Positions 45,916 to 55,138 of a stretch of DNA of 64,000 nucleotides are shown in pieces (the stretch's first letter is position 1; each line of letters starts with the position of its first letter). The stretch is from Burkholderia cepacia GG4 (GTDB taxonomy: Bacteria; Pseudomonadota; Gammaproteobacteria; Burkholderiales; Burkholderiaceae): contig NC_018514.1 of the NCBI RefSeq assembly GCF_000292915.1, positions 2,356,001 to 2,420,000 of the forward strand, written 5' to 3'. The position numbers were made by a program, and so were the translations under genes. Under the pieces are notes generated by a model. The model made no database searches. It saw nothing but the letters and a program-made list of their open reading frames with translations, and was not told where the DNA came from.

Positions 45916-46113
45916 CTAACGTTTGACCACGGATTTGTCGGGTTCGACCGACCCATCATCCGCGGCGTGTTGCCACTCGGTGATGATCCGCCGCTTCTGC
46001 GATGGCGACATCATCATGAATTCGTTCAGCTTCGTGAGGAAATCCCGTCTGGATTTCTCCGGTAGCGTCGCAAATCCAAGCAGCAGCCCGAACACCTTTC
46101 CCATATAGCGCAC
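45916..46113 (-). CDS. 65-aa hypothetical protein in the phosphorelay locus
   Basis: The product MRYMGKVFGLLLGFATLPEK and a basic, Met-rich helix (FLTKLNEFMMMSPSQKRRII) is followed by an acidic tail. The start is a GTG at 46113 with GAAGGG 7 nt upstream; the ATG three codons in is the alternative. The first 15 residues could lie on or in the membrane. It sits between two signalling genes on one strand, 111 bp after the second kinase. Family unknown; a small modulator of the relay is a guess. Confidence 0.6.
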   Translation of the reverse strand: MRYMGKVFGLLLGFATLPEKSRRDFLTKLNEFMMMSPSQKRRIITEWQHAADDGSVEPDKSVVKR

Positions 46114-46224
46114 GGCCTTACCCTTCCTTCTTCAGTCGAAATCACGCGACACCGAACCGATGCGGCGTGTCTGCCTTCCCCGTTCTGACGCAGGCGATCT
46201 ACGTCACCCTGACGTCGCTTTTTC

Positions 46225-49200
46225 TTATCGTCCCGGCCAGTGCGCCGCCGCGACCGCCATGACGCTCGACGCGGGCCGCTCGTCCGCCGCGCCAGCGTGA
46301 AACGCGATCCCGCGCCGCCGCGCGATACGTGCCAGACCGCGACGCAGGTCGGCCAGCGTCACCGGCTTGATCAGCACGCATTCGACGTTCGATGCCGCGT
46401 AACGCCGGGCGTCGTCAGGCGCGAGATGCGATGCCACGACGATCATGTCGCACGGCAGCGCGCGTGCATGGACCGTCTCCGCCAGTTCGCATGCCGACAT
46501 GTCGTGCAGGTCGGCACCGAGCAGCAGCACGTCCCACGCGCCACCGGCGAGCGTGTCGAGCGCCGCGCCGCCGGACGACACGCACCGGACCACGCAGCCG
46601 AGCACGTCCAGTTGCTCGCGGAAAATCGACCCGTTGACCGACGCGTCGTCGGCAACCAGCACGCGCGGCACACGCGCGCTGGCAACCGGCACCGCCGGCC
46701 GGGCGGCATCGGCCGCGCAGCCCGGCCTGCGCGGCAATTCGACCGTGGCGACGCGGGCCTGCTCGATCGCCGTGCGCAGCCCGTTCAGCGAATAGCTCGA
46801 CACGCGGATCGTGCGGCCCGCGACGTTCGGCTGCAGCGGGCCGTCCGGCGTCGCCAGCACGATCGGCGTGCCGCCGCCGAGGCTGTCGAGCTCCTCGCGC
46901 CGCCAATGGTCGGAGTCGCCGAAAAGCACGATCGCGTGTGCACGCGCGAGGCACCCTGCGGCAATCCCGATCGGACTCGGATGCATCGCGACGTCGAAAC
47001 CCCATGCACGCAGATGCGGGAACGCGAACGCGCGCCACGCGTCCTCCTGCGACACGACGATCAGCGTCTGGCCGGCGCACGCAACCGCACCGACCGGGGA
47101 TTTCGGCGCAATCCCCATGCACAGCGGCAGGCGCACGGTAAACAGGCTGCCGATGCCCGGCGCACTGTCGACTGCAATCGTCCCGCCCATCGCCGCAACC
47201 AGCCGATCGCAGAGCGCGAGCCCGAGCCCCGTGCCGCCGTAGCGCCGCGTGATCGACGCGTCGACCTGCGAGAACGGCTTGAACAGCCTCGCCTGTTGCG
47301 CGCGATCGATCCCGATGCCGGTATCCTCGACGCCGATCGCGAGCTCCGCTGCGCCGTGCGCATTCCGCCCGACCGACACGCGCACGACGATGCGCCCTTC
47401 GCTCGTGAACTTGATCGCGTTGCCCAACAGGTTGCCGACCACCTGCACGAGTCGCGTCGGGTCACCGCGCATCCGCTGCGCGCCGTCCGCATCGATATCG
47501 GCGAACAGCGCCAGCCCTTTCGCCTTCGCGACCGACGCGAAGGCCGCGAGCTCGCGTTCGATCACGGTGATCACGTCGAACTCGATCGACTCGACCGACA
47601 TCGCGCCGGCTTCGATCTTCGAGAAATCGAGGATGTCGCTGACGATCGCGAGCAGCCCCGTGGCCGACGCGCGCAGCGTCTGTACCCGGCTCTGCTGCGA
47701 TGCATCTAGCGCCGTGCGTTCGAGCAGCTCGAGATTGCCGAGAATCACGTTCAGCGGCGTGCGGATCTCGTGGCTCGTCGCGGCGAGAAACGACGACTTG
47801 GCCGCATTCGCCGAATCGGCCGCGCGCACCGCCTCCTCGAGCTGATGCACGAGCCGGCGCTGCGCGGTCGTATCGGCAAAGATCGCGATCAGCACGTCCT
47901 CGCCCTCGTAACGCGCACCCTGCGCGATGATCTCCAGATGCAGCGGCGCATCGCCGCGTGCATCGAGCACGAGCTCGGTCATCATCGCCTGGCCGGCCCC
48001 GCCATTCGCGACGAACGCATCGTACTTCTCGAGCACCTGCACGGACAGCGCGCGGTGATCGCCGCCGTGCGGCAACAGCATTTGCGTCAGCGCGTCGCTC
48101 GCGAGCATCACGCGCCGGTCGGACAGCGACACGAGGCTGATGCCGACCGGCGCCATCGCGATCACGCTGCGGCACAGCGCCTCGCTGTCGAACACGCGCG
48201 CCGAGCGTGCGTAGACCGGCGTGAGCACGCGCCGGTGGAAGCGCACGAGCAGCAGCCACATCACGACAATCGCGACGAGCGTTGCGCCCGCGAGCGCGCC
48301 GGCCTGCACGCCGATGCCGGCCGCCACGTCGGCCCACGACAGCGCATAGGCGATCGTCCAGCCGGTTGCCGCGAGCTTGCTGTCGAACACGATCACGCCG
48401 TCGCGAAAGCGCGGCTCGCCGGGCGCGTGGCCGTCCCGCGCGACGTCGAGTTTCAACAGGCGCTCGGTCAGCGCGTTGGTGCGCTCGACATCCGGATCGA
48501 TCGCGATCACCCGGTTGTCCGCCGACGTGATGAAGAACACGCCGGCCGTGCCGTGCCCGGGCAGCCAGGACAACAGGTATTCCGGCGCATACTCGGTGAC
48601 CAGCACCGCGAACGGCTGGCCGCCGGCGCGCGCCTCGGCGGCAATCCGGATGCGAGCCTGCCCGGTCACGGGATTGAGGTAGGGCGGCAACCAGCGGACC
48701 CGTGGCCGACCGTCATTCGACGCCGGTGCCGGGCCGTCGAAATCGACGCGCAGCGCCGCGAGGACCTGCGCGCGCGCATCGGCCGATGCGAGTGCGGGAT
48801 TGTCGCGCGACAGATGCGGCACGAAGCCGAACACCCCCGTGCGCGTGCTGTAGTGATAGCCCTCGAGCGTGCGCCCACGATTGATCGAACTCGCCGCACC
48901 GATGCGCGACAGCAGGAACGACAGCGCAAGATAGCGCGAGACGTCGTCGCGCTGCGCGGTTTGCCCCGGCACGCCGACCACCAGCGACGGATACGGCTTG
49001 ATCGCAAGCTGCTGGCCGTGGTCGAAGAACGCCTTCGTGACGTCGGCCGGCGCCGGGCCAAGCTCGCGCCAGATGAGTTGCGTATTCGTGACACCGTTAC
49101 GGAACGATGTCTCGGCCACCTGCACCACGCCGACGGTTTCCTCGACACCGCTCAGGAAATTGCGCCGCTCGCCGTCCAGATAGCCGTAGACGATCGACGT

Positions 49201-49308
49201 GATCCCGAGCCCGCAGGCGATCAGAATCAGGATCGTGACGACGATGCCGCCCCCGAACATCGAGATGCTCTGGTAGCGGCGGATGGACTGAAGCGTGCTG
49301 TATGGCAT
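46225..49308 (-). CDS. hybrid sensor kinase with degenerate receiver (RcsC-like)
   Basis: A 1027-aa inner-membrane kinase. Helix at about 18-43, periplasmic sensor to about 330, second helix at about 336-358, then HisKA with His near 512 (TSHEIRTPL) and HATPase with DTGIGID and GGTGLGLAL. A domain at about 735-860 looks like the alpha-beta-loop domain of RcsC. The last receiver (from about 884) keeps the acidic pair VADDASVN and the Lys in VLIKP. The phosphoacceptor site reads LLLGADLHDM, with Gly where Asp should be. No HPt. It may therefore signal without accepting phosphate, or through the other kinase. Confidence 0.9.
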   Translation of the reverse strand: MPYSTLQSIRRYQSISMFGGGIVVTILILIACGLGITSIVYGYLDGERRNFLSGVEETVGVVQVAETSFRNGVTNTQLIWRELGPAPADVTKAFFDHGQQLAIKPYPSLVVGVPGQTAQRDDVSRYLALSFLLSRIGAASSINRGRTLEGYHYSTRTGVFGFVPHLSRDNPALASADARAQVLAALRVDFDGPAPASNDGRPRVRWLPPYLNPVTGQARIRIAAEARAGGQPFAVLVTEYAPEYLLSWLPGHGTAGVFFITSADNRVIAIDPDVERTNALTERLLKLDVARDGHAPGEPRFRDGVIVFDSKLAATGWTIAYALSWADVAAGIGVQAGALAGATLVAIVVMWLLLVRFHRRVLTPVYARSARVFDSEALCRSVIAMAPVGISLVSLSDRRVMLASDALTQMLLPHGGDHRALSVQVLEKYDAFVANGGAGQAMMTELVLDARGDAPLHLEIIAQGARYEGEDVLIAIFADTTAQRRLVHQLEEAVRAADSANAAKSSFLAATSHEIRTPLNVILGNLELLERTALDASQQSRVQTLRASATGLLAIVSDILDFSKIEAGAMSVESIEFDVITVIERELAAFASVAKAKGLALFADIDADGAQRMRGDPTRLVQVVGNLLGNAIKFTSEGRIVVRVSVGRNAHGAAELAIGVEDTGIGIDRAQQARLFKPFSQVDASITRRYGGTGLGLALCDRLVAAMGGTIAVDSAPGIGSLFTVRLPLCMGIAPKSPVGAVACAGQTLIVVSQEDAWRAFAFPHLRAWGFDVAMHPSPIGIAAGCLARAHAIVLFGDSDHWRREELDSLGGGTPIVLATPDGPLQPNVAGRTIRVSSYSLNGLRTAIEQARVATVELPRRPGCAADAARPAVPVASARVPRVLVADDASVNGSIFREQLDVLGCVVRCVSSGGAALDTLAGGAWDVLLLGADLHDMSACELAETVHARALPCDMIVVASHLAPDDARRYAASNVECVLIKPVTLADLRRGLARIARRRGIAFHAGAADERPASSVMAVAAAHWPGR

Positions 49309-49772
49309 GACCTGGCGTGACGGCGCCCGGGGTGCGGACCAGCGGCAGATTCCCTGCCGGGCCGGACGTCACGATGAAAACACTCGGGATAGTGGTAGCC
49401 CGATCATGCCAAACGACACTGCGAAAATCAGTCATGCATTATCTTTTTAGTACACGTACGACTTATATGATTGGGGATTTTGAACTCGAACGAGAAGTCG
49501 TCGCGAAATCGCGGCACGAGGGACCCATCCCACCGGACAAGCCGCGTTCGATTCGCGCCGGGCGTCACCATGCCGCCGCAACCGGCGACGGACGCGCAAA
49601 ACCCTGCACCCAGCGCACCTTGAGTGAGACGTTGGGAAAGGATGGTCTTCATGTCGTTATCGATCGATCGAGTCGCTGTTCGGTTTATGTGTTCGTGCGA
49701 ACTTCGATAAACTCCCCGGCACGGCGCGCGATGGTGGTCTCCCCGCGGCAGCCCCCGTTGCTTTCGGTCCGG
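49309..49772. other. intergenic region, promoter of the second kinase
   Basis: About 460 bp. A minus-strand frame (49428-49652) with a lipoprotein-like start, MKTILSQRLTQGALGAGF, lacks a ribosome site and is doubtful. AT-rich sequence at 49436-49480 includes the palindrome GTACACGTAC and is the likely promoter zone. Confidence 0.4.
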
Positions 49773-50361
49773 TCAGTCGTACCAGTACGTCTGATGCCTG
49801 ACGCCGTAGTACGGATAGCCCGAGTACCAGTAGTCGTAATAGACATCACGCCATTGCGTGCGCCATTTCCAGTCTTCCTCGTCTTCCTTCTTCGCCTTGC
49901 GCGCGAGCTCGAGCAGCTTTTTCGATTCCTTGTCGCCGCGGCTCGCCGCGATCGACAGCCACTTGTCCGCTTCGCGCGGATCGGAACCCGTCTCCTCGAG
50001 GCCGAACAGGTAGAAACTGCCGAGCGCCTTCTGCGCGTTCAGGTCGCCGCGCTCGGCGGCGTCGCGCATCCACTTCAGTGCCTGGTAGCTGTCCTGGCGC
50101 ACGCCGTCGCCGCGGAAACAACGCAGGCCGAGGTCGTACGCGGCCTTCGGCTGGGTCTTCGCGGCCTGCTTCAGCGACACGATGCGCGGATCCCAACGGT
50201 CGTCCGCATCGCCCTTATTTTGATAGGAAACCTGATCTTTTTGGGTGGCCAGAACAACCTGTATCGTCGCAGATCCGCACCGTGTTGCCGGTGACGGACG
50301 GATCCCGCGCGCACGCGGCCACCAGCAACAGCAACCCCGGTGCCAGCAAACGGCGAACCAT
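49773..50361 (-). pseudogene. Sel1-repeat lipoprotein with one frameshift
   Basis: From the ATG at 50361 the frame gives a lipoprotein signal, MVRRLLAPGLLLLVAACARD, then NTVRICDDTGCSGH, and stops soon after. The remaining 150 residues lie in the next frame and hold Sel1-like repeats (AAYDLGLRCFRGDGVRQDSY; AQKALGSFYLFGLEETGSD). They end in a Tyr-rich tail, YYDYWYSGYPYYGVR. Removing one C from CCC near 50259 would join the two. A sequencing error or a fresh mutation are both possible. If intact it would be an outer-membrane-anchored adaptor. Confidence 0.72.
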
Positions 50362-50713
50362 TTGCGCTTTCCCTGCGTTTTATTTGCGCCGCACTGCTTC
50401 GCGCCATCCCCCCGCGAGCACGTACCCGGCTTGCGTGCGGCGAGGCGAATACAATTCACCCACGCCGACACGCAGTCCAAGGCTCTCTCAGGCTCTCTTC
50501 GAATCGTTCAGTCACGCGCTGGCTGCCGCCTTTCGCTGGGTCGACTGCTGTCGACACCGGCCTCCAAACCTGACGCAACAAACAATAGTGACGTGGTGAG
50601 CAATAATAATGGAGAAATATGGCATGTCAAGGTGATTCGCGATTTCAAAGTTTGCATATCGCGTCACTTTTGAATATGCTCTTCGTCGCTAAAACCCAGG
50701 AGACCCCGTCGAG
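50362..50713. other. promoter region with direct repeats
   Basis: About 350 bp between divergent genes. Near the regulator start an AT-rich stretch holds direct repeats TTTGCATAT (50651-50659) and TTTGAATAT (50669-50677), 18 bp apart. GCATAT/ATATGC form an inverted pair over the same stretch. This may be an autoregulatory site of the HTH-receiver protein. Confidence 0.4.
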
Positions 50714-51589
50714 ATGTCCAATAGCGAGCAGGCCAACGTCGATCTCATCACCGCCACCAAGGTGCGCGATCTGCTGACGCGCAACGGCATTCCGCCGCGC
50801 AGTCACAACACGACGATCGCGAACGTGCTGGGTCTCAGCTTCTCGGTCGTCACGCGCAAGATGAAAGGCCTGATCCCGTGGAACCTGTCGCAGTTGCAGG
50901 ACATCGCGACGCACTTCGGCGTGCCGCCCGCGATCCTGCTCGACGACAAGGGCACGCAGCCGGCCGCCGCCGAGATGATCGACGCGACGCTCGTGATCGA
51001 GTCGCGCCGCTTCCGCTGCCGCGCCGCGATCTCGGCGAAGGCCAGCAGCCAGAGCGAAACGGATTTCGTCGCGCTGCAATGGCAAGGCGAATGGATCGTC
51101 ACCGAACGCCAGCACGCGCGCGAGGGGCGCACGTATCCGGTCGACGTCGTCGAACTGCGCTCGAGCCAGCCGAACGTGTACGCGGCGCGGATCGCCGTGG
51201 TCGACGACTCGCACGACGTCGCCGAGACGGTATGTGAATATTTCATCGAAAAAGGGGTGAACGCGATCCCTTACTACGACGGCGCGTCGTTCCGCAAGGC
51301 GCTGGAAGTCGAGGATTTCGACGGCTACATCCTCGACTGGATGCTCGGCGACCAGACGGCCGCCGAGCTCGTGCGCGGCATCCGGTCGAGCGAGAACGGC
51401 GGCGCGCCGATCTTCCTGCTGACCGGCAAGATCTCGACCGGCGAAGCGAGCGAGGACGAGATCGCGCACATCGTGTCGCACTACAACGCGCGCTGCGAGG
51501 AAAAGCCCGTGCGCCTGCCGATCCTGTTCGCCGAAGTCGCGCGCGAACTGAAGGTCGCGCTGCCGGCCGTCGCCGCCGCCGCGAGTTGA
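50714..51589 (+). CDS. HTH (BetR-like) and receiver domain regulator
   Basis: A 291-aa protein with an Xre/BetR-type helix-turn-helix first (about 12-75: TKVRDLLTRNGIPPRSHNTT, VLGLSFSVVTRKMKG). A linker domain follows, then a receiver at about 157-285 with VVDDSHD, phosphoacceptor Asp near 208 (YILDWMLGD) and Lys in LLTGK. The order is the reverse of common response regulators. The next two genes are an exported SuoX-fold protein and a hybrid kinase in the same direction. So it is the expected output of that kinase. Confidence 0.87.
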   Translation: MSNSEQANVDLITATKVRDLLTRNGIPPRSHNTTIANVLGLSFSVVTRKMKGLIPWNLSQLQDIATHFGVPPAILLDDKGTQPAAAEMIDATLVIESRRFRCRAAISAKASSQSETDFVALQWQGEWIVTERQHAREGRTYPVDVVELRSSQPNVYAARIAVVDDSHDVAETVCEYFIEKGVNAIPYYDGASFRKALEVEDFDGYILDWMLGDQTAAELVRGIRSSENGGAPIFLLTGKISTGEASEDEIAHIVSHYNARCEEKPVRLPILFAEVARELKVALPAVAAAAS

Positions 51590-51638
51590 GACCACGCCGA
51601 CAACCGACCTGCACACGAACACGACCAAGGGGAAAGAC

Positions 51639-52139
51639 ATGCGAGTTTCAACCATCTGGATCAAGAGCCTGCTCACGGCCGGCCTGCTCGGCACGGCCGC
51701 CGCGTGCTGGGCCGCGTCGTTCACGTTTACCGTCGACGGCAAGATCGGCCGCGGCAACCAGCCCGGCAAGACGATGTTCGTCTTTTCCGAGCAGGCGCTG
51801 ATGGCGCTGCCGCAGCACACGATCGTCACGTCGACGAGCTGGACGCCGAAGGCGACCTTCACCGGCCCGCGCCTGTCCGACGTGCTGAAGACCGTCGATG
51901 CGCACGGCACGCAGATCGAGTTCCGCTGCATCGACGAATATACGTTCACGATCCCGGTGTCGGATGCCGACAAGTACGGCGTGATCCTCGCGCGCACGAT
52001 GAACGGCAAGGTGCTCGGCAACGACAACTACGGCCCGCTGTGGGTCATGTATCCGCGCGACCAGTATCCCGACGAACTGAAGACGCCGCTCGGCGAAGCC
52101 AAGTTCGCATGGCAGATCATCGGCCTGACGGTGAAGTAA
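51639..52139 (+). CDS. exported SuoX-fold (molybdopterin oxidoreductase-like) protein, no cofactor Cys
   Basis: A 166-aa protein with a signal peptide (to about Ala26) and a compact SuoX-like fold: FTGPRLSDVLKTVDAHG, then IPVSDADKYGVILARTMNGKVL and YGPLWVMYPRD. In enzymes of this fold a Cys before the GVRLRDVL-like segment binds molybdenum. Here the stretch is IVTSTSWTPK, with no Cys, so catalysis is doubtful. The sole mature Cys, 97, is in a different place. It lies between a regulator (50 bp upstream) and a hybrid kinase (10 bp downstream), so a periplasmic sensing role is likely. Confidence 0.8.
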   Translation: MRVSTIWIKSLLTAGLLGTAAACWAASFTFTVDGKIGRGNQPGKTMFVFSEQALMALPQHTIVTSTSWTPKATFTGPRLSDVLKTVDAHGTQIEFRCIDEYTFTIPVSDADKYGVILARTMNGKVLGNDNYGPLWVMYPRDQYPDELKTPLGEAKFAWQIIGLTVK

Positions 52140-52148
52140 GCAGGCGAC

Positions 52149-53960
52149 ATGACACGTGGCCGATGGAAGAACCGAAAAGTCATCGTGGTCCTGGGATCGC
52201 TGTGGATCCTGGGATTCGCCGCGTGGGCGTTCCTGCTGTGGGACCTGCTCGCGACGTCGGTCAACGAGGGCGTGCTCGAAGGGCCGCGTGAAGGCGTGTT
52301 CTGGACCGCCGCGCAATATCGCAATGCCTATACGCGCTTCGACCGCCAGCTGATTCTCTACGCGACCCACGTGGACGACGACTACGATCACGTGCAGACG
52401 CAGCTCGACAGCCTGTCGGTGTCGTTCGGGTTCCTGCAGCGGCCGTCCGAGGTGTCCGAATACTGGCTGCGCATCCCGCGCGCACGCGCCCAGATCGCGG
52501 CGCTCGGCGAATTCATGGCGCGCCTGAAGCAGGACGTGCCGTTGCTGCGCGCCGCACCGAAGGACGCGCCGCGCGTGATCGACGAGGTCAATACGTACTG
52601 GCCGAAGGTCAACGGCCTCGCGAACGACTTCCGCGCGATCGAGATGGCGCAGCGCGATTTCACGTTCCATCAGCTGAAGGAAAAACAGCGGGCGATCCTA
52701 GCGCTCGGCATCATTCTCGGCGTGATCCTGTGCGCGCTGTTCCTGCTGCTGTTCTATACGATGCGCACGCGCGACGACCTGCTCGAGCGGCAGGACGCGG
52801 CGCTCGACGCGGAACGCAAGGCGTCCGACCGCGCGTTCGAGATGATCGAGGCGAAGAACGCGTTCCTCGGGATGGTCAGCCATGAACTGCGCACACCGCT
52901 GCAGGCCATCTGCGGGTCGATCGAGATCCTGCTCGCGCGGCCGCAGTCCGACGCGAACCTGAAGACGATCCGGCGGCTGCAGAACTCCGCGTCGTCGCTC
53001 GAAGCGCTGGTCAAGGACCTGACCGACTACATCAAGCTGCGCTCGACCAAGCGCCTCGCCGAATCCGAGACCGTCGGCATGGCGTCGCTGCTCGCCGAGG
53101 TGCTCGATCCGCTGCGTGCGAAAATCACGGCCAAGCGGATCGACGTCGCGCAACAGGTCGAGCCGCACGATCTCGCGATCCGCTCCGATCGCAAGCTGTT
53201 GCGGCAGGTGCTGTCGAACCTGATCGAAAACTCGGTGAAGTACACGGCCGACGGATCGATCGACATCGCGATCACGCTCGTCGACGCGCCGGCCGGCCGG
53301 CAGCTGAAGCTCGCCGTGCGCGACACGGGCGCCGGCATCGCGAAGCCGCATCTGTCGAAGATCTTCGAGCCGTTCTACCGCGCGAACGACGCCGTCGGCC
53401 TGCATGTGGACGGGATCGGCATGGGGCTCGCCGTCGTGCGCGAAATCGTCACGACGCTGCGCGGCCATGTGGACGTGCGCAGCGTCGTCGGCGAAGGCAG
53501 CGAGTTCGTCGTCACGCTGCCGGCCGAGGTACCCGATACCGGCGAAACGGCCGGCGACGCGCCCGCGTGGCTAGCCGCCGCCGCGCAACGCAACCGCCGC
53601 GCGCTCGTGGTCGACGACAACGACAACGCGCGCGAAACGCTCGGCGCGATGCTGTCGGCGCTCGGTCTCGACGCCGATCTGTGCGGCACCGGGCACGAAG
53701 GCGTTGCGCGCTTCGGCGACGCGCATTACGACCTCGTCGTGCTCGATCTCGAGCTGCCGGACCTGAGCGGCTTCGAAGTCGCGCACCGCATCCGGATGGT
53801 CGCGCAACCGGACGACGACGGCCGGTTCCCGTCGATCCTCGGCGTCAGCGCGTACGAATCGGCCGAGTTGCGCGAGAACCAGCAGGTGTTCGACGAATTC
53901 CTGCCGAAGCCCGTTCACCTGCGCGAACTCGGCGCGCTCGTCGAGAAGCTGCTCGGCTGA
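52149..53960 (+). CDS. hybrid sensor histidine kinase
   Basis: A 603-aa inner-membrane kinase. Helices at about 12-34 and 185-207 flank a 150-residue periplasmic helical domain. HisKA His is near 243 (MVSHELRTPL), HATPase has DTGAGIA and GIGMGLAV, and the receiver has VVDDNDN, phosphoacceptor Asp near 531 (VVLDLELPD) and Lys in FLPKP. It has no HPt. It is 10 bp after the exported SuoX-fold gene and is translated with it. The periplasmic partner may present the signal, and phosphate may then pass to the receiver protein encoded first. Confidence 0.92.
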   Translation: MTRGRWKNRKVIVVLGSLWILGFAAWAFLLWDLLATSVNEGVLEGPREGVFWTAAQYRNAYTRFDRQLILYATHVDDDYDHVQTQLDSLSVSFGFLQRPSEVSEYWLRIPRARAQIAALGEFMARLKQDVPLLRAAPKDAPRVIDEVNTYWPKVNGLANDFRAIEMAQRDFTFHQLKEKQRAILALGIILGVILCALFLLLFYTMRTRDDLLERQDAALDAERKASDRAFEMIEAKNAFLGMVSHELRTPLQAICGSIEILLARPQSDANLKTIRRLQNSASSLEALVKDLTDYIKLRSTKRLAESETVGMASLLAEVLDPLRAKITAKRIDVAQQVEPHDLAIRSDRKLLRQVLSNLIENSVKYTADGSIDIAITLVDAPAGRQLKLAVRDTGAGIAKPHLSKIFEPFYRANDAVGLHVDGIGMGLAVVREIVTTLRGHVDVRSVVGEGSEFVVTLPAEVPDTGETAGDAPAWLAAAAQRNRRALVVDDNDNARETLGAMLSALGLDADLCGTGHEGVARFGDAHYDLVVLDLELPDLSGFEVAHRIRMVAQPDDDGRFPSILGVSAYESAELRENQQVFDEFLPKPVHLRELGALVEKLLG

Positions 53961-54022
53961 ACGCGGCGGCCATCCGTCACGGGCTCGCGTGCTTGCGTTC
54001 CCGCGCTTTCCATCGCGTACCC

Positions 54023-54102
54023 TCGCTTACTCGCTTACTCGCTTACTCGCTTACTCGCTTACTCGCTTACTCGCTTACTCGCTTACTCGCTTACTCGCTT
54101 AC
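54023..54102. repeat. 10 x 8-bp tandem repeat (TCGCTTAC)
   Basis: Ten perfect copies of TCGCTTAC fill 80 bp between the convergent kinase and yjbQ genes, followed by a partial TCGC. The yjbQ stop codon (TAA on the minus strand) lies within the last copy. Perfect copies of this unit length are prone to slippage, so copy number should vary between strains. It does not change a reading frame except at the yjbQ end, where any unit restores a TAA. Confidence 0.95.
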
Positions 54103-54518
54103 TCGCCGATCAGGTGCAGCACGATATCGCGGCGGTGCGCCGCGCGACGATGCTCGAACAGGTAGATGCCCTGCCAGGTGCCGAGCACCATGCGTCCGTG
54201 CTCGACCGGAATCGACAGCTGCACTTGCGTGAGCGCGGTGCGCAGGTGCGCCGGCATGTCGTCGGACCCTTCGGTGTCGTGTTCGTAGCGCGTGTCGTCC
54301 TCGGGCGCGAGCGCCGCGAAGTAGCGTTCGAGATCGCGCTGCACCGACGGGTCGGCGTTCTCCTGGATCAGCAGCGACGCAGACGTGTGGCGGCAGAACA
54401 CGGTCAGCAGGCCGGTACGGATCGCCTGCTGGTCGACGAATGCCCGTACCTGCGGCGTGAACTCGACGAGGCCGCTCCCGTGCGCGTCGACGCCGATGTG
54501 CGTGATGGCCTGTTGCAT
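54099..54518 (-). CDS. yjbQ: YjbQ/UPF0047 family protein
   Basis: A 139-aa protein of the YjbQ family, described as having weak thiamin-phosphate synthase activity. Motifs FCRHTSASLLIQENADPSVQ and HGRMVLGTWQGIYLFEHR carry the conserved His/Glu set around the active site. The start is the ATG at 54518 behind GAGG. The final codons and stop run into an 8-bp tandem repeat. It follows a thioredoxin gene by 10 bp. Confidence 0.93.
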   Translation of the reverse strand: MQQAITHIGVDAHGSGLVEFTPQVRAFVDQQAIRTGLLTVFCRHTSASLLIQENADPSVQRDLERYFAALAPEDDTRYEHDTEGSDDMPAHLRTALTQVQLSIPVEHGRMVLGTWQGIYLFEHRRAAHRRDIVLHLIGE

Positions 54519-54528
54519 GATGACGACC

Positions 54529-54855
54529 TCAGGCGAGCGCGGCGAAGCCGTCGGCTTCGATCTGCTTCGCATCGGCGGGGCGCACGACGCGCGCGACTTC
54601 GACGCCGTCGCGCAGGAACACCAGCGTCGGCCACAGCTTCACGCCGAACGAGCGACCGAGCGGCCGGCCCGGGCCGTCCTCGATCTTCAGATGCCGCACG
54701 GCCGGATGCGCGGAGAACGACGCGACGATCGCGGGCTGCGCACCCGCGCAAATCCCGCACCAGTTCGCGCCGAACTCGATGACGGTGGTACCGGCCAGTG
54801 CGTCGACTTCCGCGCGTGTCGGCGCGTTGGCGGTGTAGCGTTGCTCAGTGTCCAT
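54529..54855 (-). CDS. thioredoxin family protein
   Basis: A 108-aa thioredoxin-fold protein. Active site WCGIC (the two Cys spaced by Gly-Ile) and cis-Pro in WPTLVF. No signal peptide, so a cytosolic disulfide reductase. The start is the ATG at 54855 behind GAGGG. It is first of a two-gene unit with yjbQ. Confidence 0.9.
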   Translation of the reverse strand: MDTEQRYTANAPTRAEVDALAGTTVIEFGANWCGICAGAQPAIVASFSAHPAVRHLKIEDGPGRPLGRSFGVKLWPTLVFLRDGVEVARVVRPADAKQIEADGFAALA

Positions 54856-55138
54856 CGGGGCCCTCGTGTGCGATTGCGCGACGGCCGCGTCGTGCCGGCG
54901 TGGGCGGCGTGCGTGGCCTGCAATCTCCCACTGTAGCGGAAAAGGCCGCGCGATGCCGATGGCCGCCAGGCCGGCGGCCCGCCCCGCTTCATTCGAATGA
55001 CACGACAAGATGCGGGGCGCCGCACGGTCGCGACGGGATCAGCATGCACACGGATCCCCGCAACGAAGGCCCGACCATCAACGCTCCGCATCGCGTCACC
55101 GAACCAACATCCGCTCTCGACGATCGCTCGCGCGACTG

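Noticed and set aside
49428..49652. Small lipoprotein-like frame on the minus strand.
   Set aside because: No ribosome site, and it covers the likely promoter of the second kinase.
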